A stretch of DNA of 64,000 bases from Lachnospiraceae bacterium (GCA_017465095.1 JAFTWX010000085.1:1-64000), one strand, 5' to 3'. Shown: positions 15,820-24,367, counted from the first letter of the stretch. Numbers and translations are program-made. Notes: a model not told the origin generated them from the sequence alone.

Positions 15820-17046
15820 ATGGACGAAAGAACGTTATTTGAAAAATTTGCCGGTCAGCTTTCCAATTGGTCAAAAACGGGAGAAGAACCAAAACTGGGA
15901 GATTGGAATATCAGGGCATATTTAGACTTGCAGGAACAGCGGCTAAAAGAAAAAGAATTAAAAAGAAGCTTTGAATACAAGATTGACGGAAAAGTTTATA
16001 AAGTGGGGAATTTTGCCATTGGGCAACTTTTTAATGCATACAATAAAAGGCTCAATTATTCACTCGGGACGAAAAATATCACATATGAAAAGGACGGAAA
16101 GATTATCTACAAAGAAAAGATAGAACTTCCGCTTTATCAGCTTGTAAAATGGCCGGATGAGGACAAGGGAGACTGGAAAAAGGATACATATGTCTGTGAC
16201 AACTGCGGAAATATTGAGACGATAGAAACGTTGGAAGAACAGGGGTGCTCCTACTGCGGAACACATTTTACAGTGTCAGAAATGTACCCAAAGGTAACTA
16301 ATTTTTATACGTTGGAAACGATGCCGGATAAAAAGTTAACTTTGGATAAGTTATGGAAGTTAGCACTGGGGGCTCTTGTGGCGGCTCTTTTCTCTACGTA
16401 TAATTTGATGATAAGCGGTACAGGAACGGACAGAGTATATACCTTCGGCGGTACTTTTCCGGCGGCTTATATTATTTGGTTTCTCATAAGTATTTGGTTC
16501 GCACCGATTATATTTAATATTGCAGAATCCATACCGGTTACATTCGGAGTGATGGGAGCAAAAGCAAAGATTACATCAGGTCTGAAAAAATATGATGAAG
16601 CTTTCAGTTATGATTATTTCGAAGGAAAAGCATTATCGCTTTTGCGCATGATTATTTTTGCAAAGGATGCGACGCAGTCGGTGCAGTATCGGGGAGAGGC
16701 GTTAGCTGAGGCTTACGCTGATATTGTAGATATGGATTACCGCGGCGGATTAAATGTGGTGAAAATTGAGCAGGTCGGAGAGCATGTCGAAGTAACACTC
16801 AAGATTTACATGAAGAATACATATTTTAAGCGGGGGAAATGCAAAAAGAAAAATGATACGATGTATGTGCGTATGCGTCACAACATTACATGGAAGGTAC
16901 AGCCGGATTTCTCAATTGTAAAAGTAGCCTGCCACGGATGCGGCGGAAGCTTCGATGCAACCAAGCATCGTAATTGTCCGTATTGCGGTCAGGAGTACAA
17001 TGCAGGAAGAGATGACTGGGAAGTAATGGAGATTTATGGAAAATAA
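15820..17046 (+). CDS. Membrane protein with two zinc ribbons and a Tim44-like domain
   Basis: 408 residues. A C-x2-C...C-x2-C ribbon lies near residues 127-148 (CDNCG...CSYCG), two membrane spans near 185-245, then a soluble domain with KKYDEAFSYDYFEGKALSLL that resembles Tim44-like domains, and a second ribbon near the C-terminus (CHGCG...CPYCG). Function unknown; Tim44-like domains elsewhere bind membranes or proteins. It overlaps the next gene by 11 bases. Confidence 0.65.
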   Translation: MDERTLFEKFAGQLSNWSKTGEEPKLGDWNIRAYLDLQEQRLKEKELKRSFEYKIDGKVYKVGNFAIGQLFNAYNKRLNYSLGTKNITYEKDGKIIYKEKIELPLYQLVKWPDEDKGDWKKDTYVCDNCGNIETIETLEEQGCSYCGTHFTVSEMYPKVTNFYTLETMPDKKLTLDKLWKLALGALVAALFSTYNLMISGTGTDRVYTFGGTFPAAYIIWFLISIWFAPIIFNIAESIPVTFGVMGAKAKITSGLKKYDEAFSYDYFEGKALSLLRMIIFAKDATQSVQYRGEALAEAYADIVDMDYRGGLNVVKIEQVGEHVEVTLKIYMKNTYFKRGKCKKKNDTMYVRMRHNITWKVQPDFSIVKVACHGCGGSFDATKHRNCPYCGQEYNAGRDDWEVMEIYGK

Positions 17047-18337
17047 GAAAAGAACCCCAATTTTAAATTTGATCTACACATGTTTACACTGGATTTTAGT
17101 GGAGATTTTATGCGTAATTTCGCTGGTAGTACAATTTTCTTTTTTGAAGGATACAGGCGAAACCTTTTCCGGATTCTTTAACAGCGGAATGGTTTATGAG
17201 ATTAACTATTTGATGTTCATCCTTGGAACAGCACTGTTTGTGGTGGGATATTATATTATTTGGAAAAAGTGTTTGCTGGTGGATTGGAATGCTTTCTCGG
17301 GGCACAACCCTTTTTGGAAAGTGGCATATATAATTATTGCACTTGTATCGGCAGCGGTTATCTATGTGGAGGAAGTATTAGGCATTTTCCTTGTTAGCGG
17401 ATTTGATTACGATATTCGGCCGGAGTGGACGACATGGGGATTTGTTGTATTTCCGGTTTATATTGTTCTCGTTATGATTCTTGATTTGTCAATGAGCGTA
17501 AAAATGAAAGATTATTGGCGTGAAATGTTCAGTTATCCGCAGCTGTATGTAAAGTTAGCCAAGGTAAAGAAAATAATAGAACCGGACAGAGTGAATTACG
17601 GAAGTGATAAACATCAATTTTTTCTTCATTTTAAACCTCAGGGGACTGCGAAAAAAAGGGTGATTGTCTGGATTCACGGCGGTGGCTGGAATGCGGGAAG
17701 TCCGGATGATTTTCGATATGTCGGACAAAGTTTTGCACAGGAAGGATATCACTGCGTGTCGCTTGGATATCGTTTGTCGCCGAAAAATAAGTATCCGGTA
17801 CAGATTGAGGATGTTTGTGCCGGTTACGGCAAAGCGATGGAGTATTTAGCCGGACAGGGGATTGATTGCTCACATGTTATTGTGACCGGTCCTTCTGCTG
17901 GGGCACACTTGTCATCCATTTTGTGTTATGGAAAGAAATATCAGGAAAAGTGTAATGTGGATATCAGCAAAATCGTCGGTTTTATCGGTGTAGCAGGGCC
18001 ATATGTTTTCGGGAAGAATATATCCAATACGGTCAAAATATTATTATGGCAGTTGTTTTCAAAAGATTATGATCGGACAGACGGAGAGCCGGTTACGTTG
18101 TTTGCGGCTAACCATATTCCGATGCTTTTGATACATAGCAAGCATGATGGTTTGATTGATTTTTCACAGTCGGAAGCGTTGTATGAGAAAGCAAAAGAGA
18201 CGGGCGTGCAATGTGAATTATATGAGGTTGTTGATAAAATAAACACACATTCAGCCTACAGCGCGGGAATGTTTTTGGAGACAAGAGAAACCAATCAGGC
18301 ACTGGATAAACTGTTTACATGGATAGAAGCCTTGTAA
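17036..18337 (+). CDS. Membrane-anchored alpha/beta hydrolase (esterase/lipase)
   Basis: 433 residues: four N-terminal membrane spans (about 1-165), then an alpha/beta hydrolase domain. Visible elements are the oxyanion loop WIHGGGWNAG, nucleophile elbow TGPSAGAHLS (G-x-S-x-G), LLIHSKHDGLID carrying the acid, and INTHSAY carrying the base. This is the hormone-sensitive-lipase/BD-FAE esterase pattern. Fusion to a four-span membrane anchor suggests action on a membrane or surface ester. Last gene of the long operon. Confidence 0.8.
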   Translation: MENKKRTPILNLIYTCLHWILVEILCVISLVVQFSFLKDTGETFSGFFNSGMVYEINYLMFILGTALFVVGYYIIWKKCLLVDWNAFSGHNPFWKVAYIIIALVSAAVIYVEEVLGIFLVSGFDYDIRPEWTTWGFVVFPVYIVLVMILDLSMSVKMKDYWREMFSYPQLYVKLAKVKKIIEPDRVNYGSDKHQFFLHFKPQGTAKKRVIVWIHGGGWNAGSPDDFRYVGQSFAQEGYHCVSLGYRLSPKNKYPVQIEDVCAGYGKAMEYLAGQGIDCSHVIVTGPSAGAHLSSILCYGKKYQEKCNVDISKIVGFIGVAGPYVFGKNISNTVKILLWQLFSKDYDRTDGEPVTLFAANHIPMLLIHSKHDGLIDFSQSEALYEKAKETGVQCELYEVVDKINTHSAYSAGMFLETRETNQALDKLFTWIEAL

Positions 18338-18366
18338 ATATGTAAGAAGTAAAAGAGAAGACAAAG

Positions 18367-18406
18367 AAATTGTTGCTTTTAGAAAATAAGAGCAGCAATT
18401 TTTTTA
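18367..18406 (+). terminator. Terminator closing the 18-gene operon
   Basis: AAATTGTTGCT (18367-18377) pairs with AGCAGCAATTT (18391-18401), with one G-U pair, followed by a T-run. First good terminator after the run of genes that starts at 5562. Confidence 0.85.
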
Positions 18407-18423
18407 TTATTCTAAAATACGTA

Positions 18424-18452
18424 TTGACATCTGTATATATACATGCCATACT
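18424..18452 (+). promoter_or_regulatory. Sigma-A promoter of the gntR-ABC-CPBP operon
   Basis: Perfect -35 TTGACA (18424-18429), 17-base spacer, -10 CATACT (18447-18452). The start of transcription would fall near 18459, inside the second palindrome described separately. Confidence 0.8.
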
Positions 18453-18472
18453 GTATATATCGTATATATACA
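18432..18472 (+). promoter_or_regulatory. Twin palindromic operators for the GntR regulator
   Basis: TGTATATATACA (18432-18443) is a perfect 12-base palindrome in the promoter spacer. TGTATATAT-CGT-ATATATACA (18452-18472) is a second perfect inverted repeat covering the end of the -10 and the transcription start. TGTATATATACA-type sites are known for YtrA-subfamily GntR proteins, and such a regulator is encoded directly downstream, so autorepression is likely. Confidence 0.75.
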
Positions 18473-18491
18473 ATAATAACAGAGGTGCACT

Positions 18492-18875
18492 ATGGTAATT
18501 ATTTTAAGCAATTCATCGGATGAACCGATTTATCAGCAGATTGTCACTCAGATCAAAGCGCAGATTATGAGTGGAGAGCTTGCAGCGGGGGAGGCACTTC
18601 CTTCCATGCGTATGCTTGCACAGCAGCTGAGAATCAGTGTCATCACAACAAAACGCGCTTACGAGGAACTGGAAAAAGAAGGCTTCATTGAAACCATTGC
18701 AGGAAAAGGTTGCTATGTAAAGCCGCAGAATACCGAGTTTCTTCGGGAAGAAACTATCCGCCAGACAGAAGAAATCCTTGTGAAAGCATGTGAGAGGGCG
18801 CGCATGTGCGGTCTCAGTCTGGAGGAGATGAAGGAGATACTTGAACTTGTGTACGGAGGAGAACAGGATGAGTGA
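18492..18875 (+). CDS. GntR family transcriptional regulator, YtrA subfamily
   Basis: 127 residues: an N-terminal winged helix (PIYQQIVTQIKAQIMSGE, then LPSMRMLAQQL and the wing GKGCYV) and only a short helical tail of about 45 residues, the hallmark of the YtrA subfamily. Members repress adjacent ABC transporter operons and respond to cell-envelope stress or antibiotics. Twin palindromes upstream fit autoregulation. The stop codon overlaps the ATPase start by 8 bases. Confidence 0.9.
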   Translation: MVIILSNSSDEPIYQQIVTQIKAQIMSGELAAGEALPSMRMLAQQLRISVITTKRAYEELEKEGFIETIAGKGCYVKPQNTEFLREETIRQTEEILVKACERARMCGLSLEEMKEILELVYGGEQDE

Positions 18876-19767
18876 GAATGTGAGTGCAACGGCTACATAC
18901 GAAAACGCGATAGAGATAAAGAACCTGACGAAAAAATATGATGGTTTTACTCTTGATAATATTAGTTTTTGTGTGCCAAAAGGCAGTATTATGGGATTTA
19001 TCGGACAAAACGGAGCAGGTAAATCGACCACAATTAAAGCAATTTTAAATATTATCAAAACAGACGGCGGACAAATCAGTCTGCTCGGCATGGATCACCT
19101 TAAGGATGAGGCAGCGGTCAAAGAGCAGATAGCAGCGGTATTTGATGAGTGTCCGTTTCATGATTCGTTTAAGGCAAAACAGCTCAGCATCATGTTTAAA
19201 GGCTTATATGAGAATTGGGATGAGGAACTGTTCTACAGCTATCTTGACCGATTTAATTTGCCGCGAAATAAGAAAATCGGGAAGTTTTCCAAAGGAATGA
19301 AGATGAAAATCCAGATTGCGACAGCGCTTTCACACGGAGCGAAACTTCTGATTATGGACGAGGCAACGACAGGTCTTGATCCGGTAGTGCGAAATGAAAT
19401 ACTGGATATTTTCCGTGAATATTTGAGCGATGATACGAACAGTATTTTGATGTCTTCCCACATCACGAGCGATTTGGATAAGATTGCAGACTGCGTGACA
19501 TTTATTGATAGGGGTAAGCTTTTGCTGACCGGATATAAAGATGACATTCTTGAGTCGCACGGTCTAATCAAATGCAGCGATGCTGATTATCAAAAGATGG
19601 CTCCGGAAGATGTTGTGAGTGCAAGAAAAAGTGATTTTTGTGTGGATGTTATGGTATACGACCGCATGGAATGCAAAAGAAAGTATGCCTGGGCTAACAT
19701 TGAGAAGACAAATTTGGAAGAAATCATGCTTTTCTATGTAAATAAAGAAAAGAAGGAGTGGGTGTAA
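18868..19767 (+). CDS. ABC transporter ATP-binding protein (YtrB-like)
   Basis: 299 residues from the ATG at 18868 (GGAGGA upstream; a TTG at 18841 is less likely). Walker A GQNGAGKST, signature FSKGMKMKI, Walker B LLIMDEATTGLDP and SSH switch are all present. The C-terminal 70 residues form the extra domain common in ABC-2 type ATPases. It works with the two permeases downstream, under the GntR regulator. Confidence 0.9.
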   Translation: MSENVSATATYENAIEIKNLTKKYDGFTLDNISFCVPKGSIMGFIGQNGAGKSTTIKAILNIIKTDGGQISLLGMDHLKDEAAVKEQIAAVFDECPFHDSFKAKQLSIMFKGLYENWDEELFYSYLDRFNLPRNKKIGKFSKGMKMKIQIATALSHGAKLLIMDEATTGLDPVVRNEILDIFREYLSDDTNSILMSSHITSDLDKIADCVTFIDRGKLLLTGYKDDILESHGLIKCSDADYQKMAPEDVVSARKSDFCVDVMVYDRMECKRKYAWANIEKTNLEEIMLFYVNKEKKEWV

Positions 19768-20507
19768 TGAGAAGCAAATCTCTGAAATATTTGATTTACC
19801 GGGACTTCTTTTTGGCAAGAAAAACGATATTTATTAACGCCGCACTTGGATTTTTTTTGATGCTTTTCGGGCTTTTGGTATCCCTGAGCAGCAAATATGG
19901 GAACCTTGCACTTGTTCCTGAGAGTTATCAGGAGATTCTTGATGATATGATGTTTATGTTTTCTTCTTTCATACCGGTTTATGCATGTGCCGGTGTCGGA
20001 GTTTCCGTTACAGAAACGATGCAGTTTGAGTGTGATAAGAAGTGGAGAAGTTTTCGACTGACTACGCCGGTCAGCGGATATGTGTATGCACTCGCAAGAT
20101 ACATAGTGATACTCAGTGCGGTCGGTGTCTGCATGGGAATAGCCCTTTTGTATATGTGGGGAAACAGTTTGATCACAGGAGAACCGGTATCGGGAGAAAG
20201 CATTGCATTTATGCTTGTGCTTACCTTTTATTTTATGATGTTCAGTTTGCTTATGCAGATTTTAATACAGGTACTCGGTTCAGCCGACAGAGCAGGAATT
20301 GCCATGGTGATTCTTATGATTCCTGCTATGTTTGGAGTGATGTGGTATGTCGAAAAACATATGTTAATACCGGTAGATGAGCCGGTGATGCCGTTTTTGG
20401 TTAATTTGTGTGCGAAGCATTTGCCGAAGGTATCGGTTATTTTTGTAATTGTTCTTGTGGTCAGCTTTATTGTGACAGCGAAATTGTATAAAAGGAGGGA
20501 AAAATAA
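19767..20507 (+). CDS. ABC-2 transporter permease
   Basis: 246 residues from the ATG at 19767, which overlaps the ATPase stop (TAATG) and has AAGGAG upstream. About six membrane spans with an ABC-2 layout; a soluble stretch (CDKKWRSFRLTTPVSGYVYA) after the second span is the expected coupling region. Likely one half of the exporter membrane domain together with the next gene. Confidence 0.8.
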   Translation: MRSKSLKYLIYRDFFLARKTIFINAALGFFLMLFGLLVSLSSKYGNLALVPESYQEILDDMMFMFSSFIPVYACAGVGVSVTETMQFECDKKWRSFRLTTPVSGYVYALARYIVILSAVGVCMGIALLYMWGNSLITGEPVSGESIAFMLVLTFYFMMFSLLMQILIQVLGSADRAGIAMVILMIPAMFGVMWYVEKHMLIPVDEPVMPFLVNLCAKHLPKVSVIFVIVLVVSFIVTAKLYKRREK

Positions 20508-21217
20508 TGCGCGGACTTTTATACAAAGAGTTTTACCAGTTTAAAATTTATTTATATTGTATGGGTGTGCTGGCAATATTATTTTTGGTACAGGGAATTG
20601 GTGCAGCAACGGATATTGAAGCGGAACCGCAGAGTACGTGTATGATTCTTTCGATGATTTATTTATTTGTCATATTTGTCGGAAGTATCCTAAGTTCAGA
20701 GTTTTTTACAAAGGATGAAAAAAGACCCTGGTGTAATTTTGCATTTGCCCTTCCGCAGACAGAGAAAGGACAGGTGACAGCCAAATATTATGCGGTTTTG
20801 ATATGGCATTTGGCATTGTTGTTTTTGTGTTTCATAACAGATACCATCGCTATAGCTGTTTACGGGAGTGCAGAGATAAGCGCAGTGACGGTGGCAGTTG
20901 TGGTTTTCGCCTTTCGTATGCTTGTAATGGCATTTGAAATTCCGTGCATGGTCCGCTATGGAGCGACAACCGGTATCAATGTAGAGGGCAGTGTTGTGGG
21001 CATATTACTCATGCTGGCCGGAATTTACGCCTTATTCGGTGATATTTCATTTTTCTTACAGGAAAATGTAAGGGATGCAATCTTGGATTTTCTCATGAGC
21101 GGAAACGTGATATGGATCTTGGCACTTTTGCCTTATGTTGCAGGTATTGCCTATTATGTTTCTTATCGTGTGTCTTTGAAAATGTATCGGAAGGGGGCAG
21201 AAAGTTATGGACAATAA
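20507..21217 (+). CDS. ABC-2 transporter permease, second subunit
   Basis: 236 residues, start overlapping the previous stop (TAATG) with AAGGAGG upstream. Six membrane spans. F-T-K-D-E-K-R-P-W-C-N-F-A-F-A-L-P after the second span corresponds to the coupling region of ABC-2 permeases. It overlaps the CPBP protease gene by 11 bases. Confidence 0.8.
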   Translation: MRGLLYKEFYQFKIYLYCMGVLAILFLVQGIGAATDIEAEPQSTCMILSMIYLFVIFVGSILSSEFFTKDEKRPWCNFAFALPQTEKGQVTAKYYAVLIWHLALLFLCFITDTIAIAVYGSAEISAVTVAVVVFAFRMLVMAFEIPCMVRYGATTGINVEGSVVGILLMLAGIYALFGDISFFLQENVRDAILDFLMSGNVIWILALLPYVAGIAYYVSYRVSLKMYRKGAESYGQ

Positions 21218-22091
21218 AAAGCTTACGATAAAGCGTATTGTGATTTTTTATCTCCTTGCATTTTTGCCGCTTGCGATTGTGACACCTGTTTTATGTTTGT
21301 ATTACGATGAGATGGTTTATGTTTCAAAGAAAGAAAATGTTGCAGCGATAGTCTATGCGCTTGGTGCCTTCGGAATGTTTGCACCTGCGATTGCAAATCT
21401 TTTGACCAGATGGATTACAAAGGAGGGCATGGAAAACTCTTATTTGGCATTAAACCTGTGCGGAAACGGGAAATATTATCTGGCATCTGTCGGAGTAAAG
21501 TTACTTGAAGCAGTACTGGGAATGTTTCTTGTGTGGAAAGTGTTTTTCGGGGACGTGCCTTTAACGGAAATGTTTCCGGGGGAAGATATGAGTACCAAAC
21601 TTGCAGGATTTGTACTGCAGCTTGCATTTTCGATTATCGTTTTCTTCCCGGCGTTCGGTGAAGAGTGGGGATGGAGAGGATATCTTAGTCCGAAACTTGA
21701 GCAGGTAATGAGTAAGCCGGCGGCAATTCTTGTCGGAGGTATTCTGTGGGGGCTGTGGCATGCGCCTCTTACGATAGCAGGCCACAATTTCGGAGTGGAC
21801 TATCCGTTTTATCCGTGGCTTGGAATCGGAGCGATGTGTCTGATGTGTACAGCTATGAATGCATTCTTAACCTTGCTGACTGAGCGGACGAAATCCATTT
21901 ATCCCGCATCTTTTGCACATATGATAAATAATAACTGCTCGGTTATGGTTTTAATGACACTGTTTTCGACAGAAGAGACGTTTGACAAGATGCAGAAACT
22001 CCAATCCATTAAAGTTTTTGCAATATTTATGCCGTTATATTTGCTGGTTGGAATCGTGAGTTTCGTAATATATATGAGAAAAAACAAATAA
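21207..22091 (+). CDS. CPBP family intramembrane metalloprotease
   Basis: 294 residues, about eight spans. The family motifs are all visible: EEWGWRGYL (E-E-x3-R), LWHAP (motif 2 His) and HMINNN (H-x3-N). CPBP (Abi/Rce1-like) proteases cleave membrane proteins or give self-immunity to bacteriocins in Firmicutes. Co-transcription with a YtrA-type regulator and an ABC exporter supports an envelope-stress or peptide-immunity role (inference). Confidence 0.9.
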   Translation: MDNKKLTIKRIVIFYLLAFLPLAIVTPVLCLYYDEMVYVSKKENVAAIVYALGAFGMFAPAIANLLTRWITKEGMENSYLALNLCGNGKYYLASVGVKLLEAVLGMFLVWKVFFGDVPLTEMFPGEDMSTKLAGFVLQLAFSIIVFFPAFGEEWGWRGYLSPKLEQVMSKPAAILVGGILWGLWHAPLTIAGHNFGVDYPFYPWLGIGAMCLMCTAMNAFLTLLTERTKSIYPASFAHMINNNCSVMVLMTLFSTEETFDKMQKLQSIKVFAIFMPLYLLVGIVSFVIYMRKNK

Positions 22092-22218
22092 TACACGAAG
22101 TGCGTTGTAAAACGTCGGTACTTAAATCGTGGCAACCAATAAATTGGTTGCCACGATTTTAGTATCCGCTACGTTTTGCACCGAGCGAAAGCGTCACTGA
22201 GTGATTATTTGTTTTTTT
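22077..22218. terminator. Very long imperfect palindrome acting as bidirectional terminator
   Basis: The core is a perfect 17-bp stem (22124-22140 with 22143-22159, 2-base loop). Outside it the arms keep matching with small gaps: TGTAAAACGT against ACGTTTTGCA, then a 14-base match of the A-tract-CAAATAAT blocks at each end. Each strand therefore has a stem followed by a T-rich tract. It lies between the convergent CPBP and dUTPase genes and includes their stop codons. Confidence 0.7.
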
Positions 22219-22651
22219 ATTTCGTTCCCGTACTTCCGATTCCGCCACGGTTGCTTCCGTCTAACTTATCGACTTCGTCAAAAACAAGCTTCGGCTGGTT
22301 TTCCATAATACGGAATTGACAGATACGATCATTTTTATGAATAACAGTATCTCGCAGTGCGTAAACAGGCATATACCACCAGTCGTCCGGTCCGCAGTAG
22401 GAGCAGTCGATGATTCCGCAATGGTTTGTCTGAATAATACCGAAATTTTTGTAAGTAGAACTGCGCGGAACCACATGGGCTTCAAAGCCTTCCGGTAACT
22501 GCATGGCTACGCCGAGGTGAATGAGTTTAAATTCACCTGCTTTCAGTTCCACATCCATGGCACTTCGAAGGTCAATCCAGTCGGATTTGCCGTCTATGTA
22601 AGTTAATTTTTCGATAGTTTCGTCTAAGTATTGAATGCGTATTTCTTTCAT
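22217..22651 (-). CDS. dut: dUTP diphosphatase (dUTPase)
   Basis: 144 residues from the ATG at 22651 (AAAGGAG upstream); a longer frame to 22747 lacks a ribosome site. The five dUTPase motifs can be followed: [10 protein letters not shown] (1), PRSS (2), [14 protein letters not shown] (3), RICQFRI (4) and RGGIGSTG (5). It hydrolyses dUTP to dUMP and pyrophosphate, keeping uracil out of DNA. It is alone on the minus strand, facing the CPBP gene. Confidence 0.92.
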   Translation of the reverse strand: MKEIRIQYLDETIEKLTYIDGKSDWIDLRSAMDVELKAGEFKLIHLGVAMQLPEGFEAHVVPRSSTYKNFGIIQTNHCGIIDCSYCGPDDWWYMPVYALRDTVIHKNDRICQFRIMENQPKLVFDEVDKLDGSNRGGIGSTGTK

Positions 22652-22687
22652 GGTTATTCTCCTTTTTGGGTTTCTGACATCACTCCA

Positions 22688-22693
22688 AGTATA
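22688..22693 (-). promoter_or_regulatory. Extended -10 promoter candidate for dut
   Basis: Read on the minus strand, TG-T-TATACT lies about 37 bases upstream of the dut ATG. No good -35 hexamer is present at 17 bases, as expected for an extended -10 element. Confidence 0.45.
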
Positions 22694-22743
22694 ACACAGG
22701 AGCATTCTTCGCACTAGCATAATCTTGTAAATAAGAAAAAGCC

Positions 22744-22772
22744 GCATATTTTTTCATGTTTTTGGCAGACTA
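22744..22772 (+). promoter_or_regulatory. Candidate sigma-G-type (forespore) promoter
   Basis: GCATA (22744-22748) and CAGACTA (22766-22772) are 17 bases apart and match the forespore sigma-G pattern (GHATR, about 17-18, CATNHTA) with one mismatch in the -10. It lies 43 bases before the gene for a SpoVAF-type germination protein, a family usually transcribed in the forespore. Confidence 0.45.
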
Positions 22773-22815
22773 ACTTTTAACAGAAAGAACGAAAAGAATA
22801 TGGAGGCAACGAAAA

Positions 22816-24240
22816 ATGGAACCGATCATATTGGAAAGCAGAATCAGTAAGAGTCTGAAAGAAAACCGAAAGTATTTTCATGAAAAACTGAATGTGGATG
22901 TAAATTTCGACATGCTGTACAGGGATTTGGTCATCGGCGGAAAGGACAGCATCATTTATTTCATCGACGGATTTTGTAAAGATGAGCTGATGATGAAGAT
23001 GCTTCAGTATTTCATCGGACTGAAGGAGAGTGATCTCCCGGCGGATGCAGCCGGAATGCTGAAAAAGAATATGCCTTATGTGGAAGTGGATATGGAGGAT
23101 CGCAAAGATAAAATTGCGACAGCAATACTTTCCGGGCAGCTTGCAATGTTTATCGACGGATACGACAAATGTATCCTGATTGATTCGCGTACTTATCCGG
23201 CAAGAAGTGTGTCGGAACCGGACAAAGACAAGGCGCTTCGCGGTTCCAAGGACGGATTTGTGGAAACCATCATTTTTAACACTGCGTTAATCCGGCGCCG
23301 TATCCGTGATACCGACTTGTGTGTGGAAATGTTGCAGGTAGGTACCAGCTCCAAAACGGATATTGCGCTGTTATACATGGGGAAGAGAGTGAATGAAAAT
23401 TTTTTGATGGAAATTAAGAGTCGCATCAAAGGGATGAAGGTAGATGCGCTCACATTAAATCAGGAATCTTTAGCGGAATGCCTCTATGACAGAACCTGGG
23501 TGAATCCGTTTCCGAAATTCCGCTTTACAGAGCGCCCTGACACTTCGGCGGCGCAGATACTGGAAGGAAATATTGTGATTCTGGTGGATAATGCGCCACA
23601 GGCCATGATTCTGCCGACTTCGCTGTTTGATATTACGGAGGAGGCGGATGATTACTATTTTCCGCCGATTACCGGGACATATCTGCGATTTGCAAAATTT
23701 GTGATACTTGTATTTTCTTATTTTGTGACGCCGCTTTATTTGTTGTTGTCAAACAACCCACAGTGGATACCGGAAAGTTTTGCTTTTATACAGATGAAAG
23801 ATCCGTTTAATATTCCGATTTTCTGGCAATTCATTATATTGGAGGTGGCACTTGACGGTTTGAGGTTAGCGGCTGTTAACACACCGAATATGCTCAGCAC
23901 GCCACTCAGCATTATGGCAGCACTTATATTGGGAGACTTTTCTGTCAGCAGCGGATGGTTTAATGCCGAGGTTATGCTCTATATGGCATTTGTAGCACTT
24001 GCTAACTATACACAGACGAATTATGAGTTAGCTTATGCCGTTAAGTTTATGCGAATTCTAAATTTGATTCTGACAAGTTTCTTTGGAATATACGGATTTA
24101 TTGCGGGAGTCGGAATATTTGTTTTGGCCCTGATTAACAACAAAATGATTTCCGGAAGAGGGTATTTATATCCGCTGATCCCGTTCCATTTTAAGGAACT
24201 AAAAAAACGCCTGGTGCGGAGACACATAAGAAATGTATAA
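22816..24240 (+). CDS. spoVAF: Spore germination protein, SpoVAF/GerA-A family
   Basis: 474 residues. N-terminal half is soluble and contains DGFVETIIFNTALIRRRIRD and VNENFLMEIKSRI, typical of GerA A-subunits and SpoVAF; the C-terminal half has five to six membrane spans and PPITGTYLRFAKF at its start. The shape fits SpoVAF more than GerAA because the N-terminal extension is short. SpoVAF promotes DPA release and germinant signalling in the spore inner membrane. It is not next to other spoVA genes here. Followed by a terminator. Confidence 0.8.
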   Translation: MEPIILESRISKSLKENRKYFHEKLNVDVNFDMLYRDLVIGGKDSIIYFIDGFCKDELMMKMLQYFIGLKESDLPADAAGMLKKNMPYVEVDMEDRKDKIATAILSGQLAMFIDGYDKCILIDSRTYPARSVSEPDKDKALRGSKDGFVETIIFNTALIRRRIRDTDLCVEMLQVGTSSKTDIALLYMGKRVNENFLMEIKSRIKGMKVDALTLNQESLAECLYDRTWVNPFPKFRFTERPDTSAAQILEGNIVILVDNAPQAMILPTSLFDITEEADDYYFPPITGTYLRFAKFVILVFSYFVTPLYLLLSNNPQWIPESFAFIQMKDPFNIPIFWQFIILEVALDGLRLAAVNTPNMLSTPLSIMAALILGDFSVSSGWFNAEVMLYMAFVALANYTQTNYELAYAVKFMRILNLILTSFFGIYGFIAGVGIFVLALINNKMISGRGYLYPLIPFHFKELKKRLVRRHIRNV

Positions 24241-24250
24241 ATCATATGCA

Positions 24251-24299
24251 CGGAATTGCGCAAATATGTCTTAGAACAATGCGCAATTCCGCTTTTTTT
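24251..24299 (+). terminator. Terminator after spoVAF-like gene
   Basis: CGGAATTGCGCA (24251-24262) pairs perfectly with TGCGCAATTCCG (24280-24291), then a T-run. Confidence 0.9.
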
Positions 24300-24311
24300 C
24301 GCTTTCGGAGT

Positions 24312-24339
24312 GTCAATCCGACAGAAAGCTACATACTAT
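24312..24339 (+). promoter_or_regulatory. Candidate sigma-E (mother-cell) promoter of the cotJ operon
   Basis: CATACTAT (24332-24339) matches the sigma-E -10 pattern CATACANT at seven of eight bases. GTCAAT 14 bases upstream is a partial -35. The cotJ operon is sigma-E dependent in Bacillus subtilis, so the match is in the expected place; not proven. Confidence 0.45.
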
Positions 24340-24367
24340 GATAATAAAAATAGAGGAGAAACAGTCT

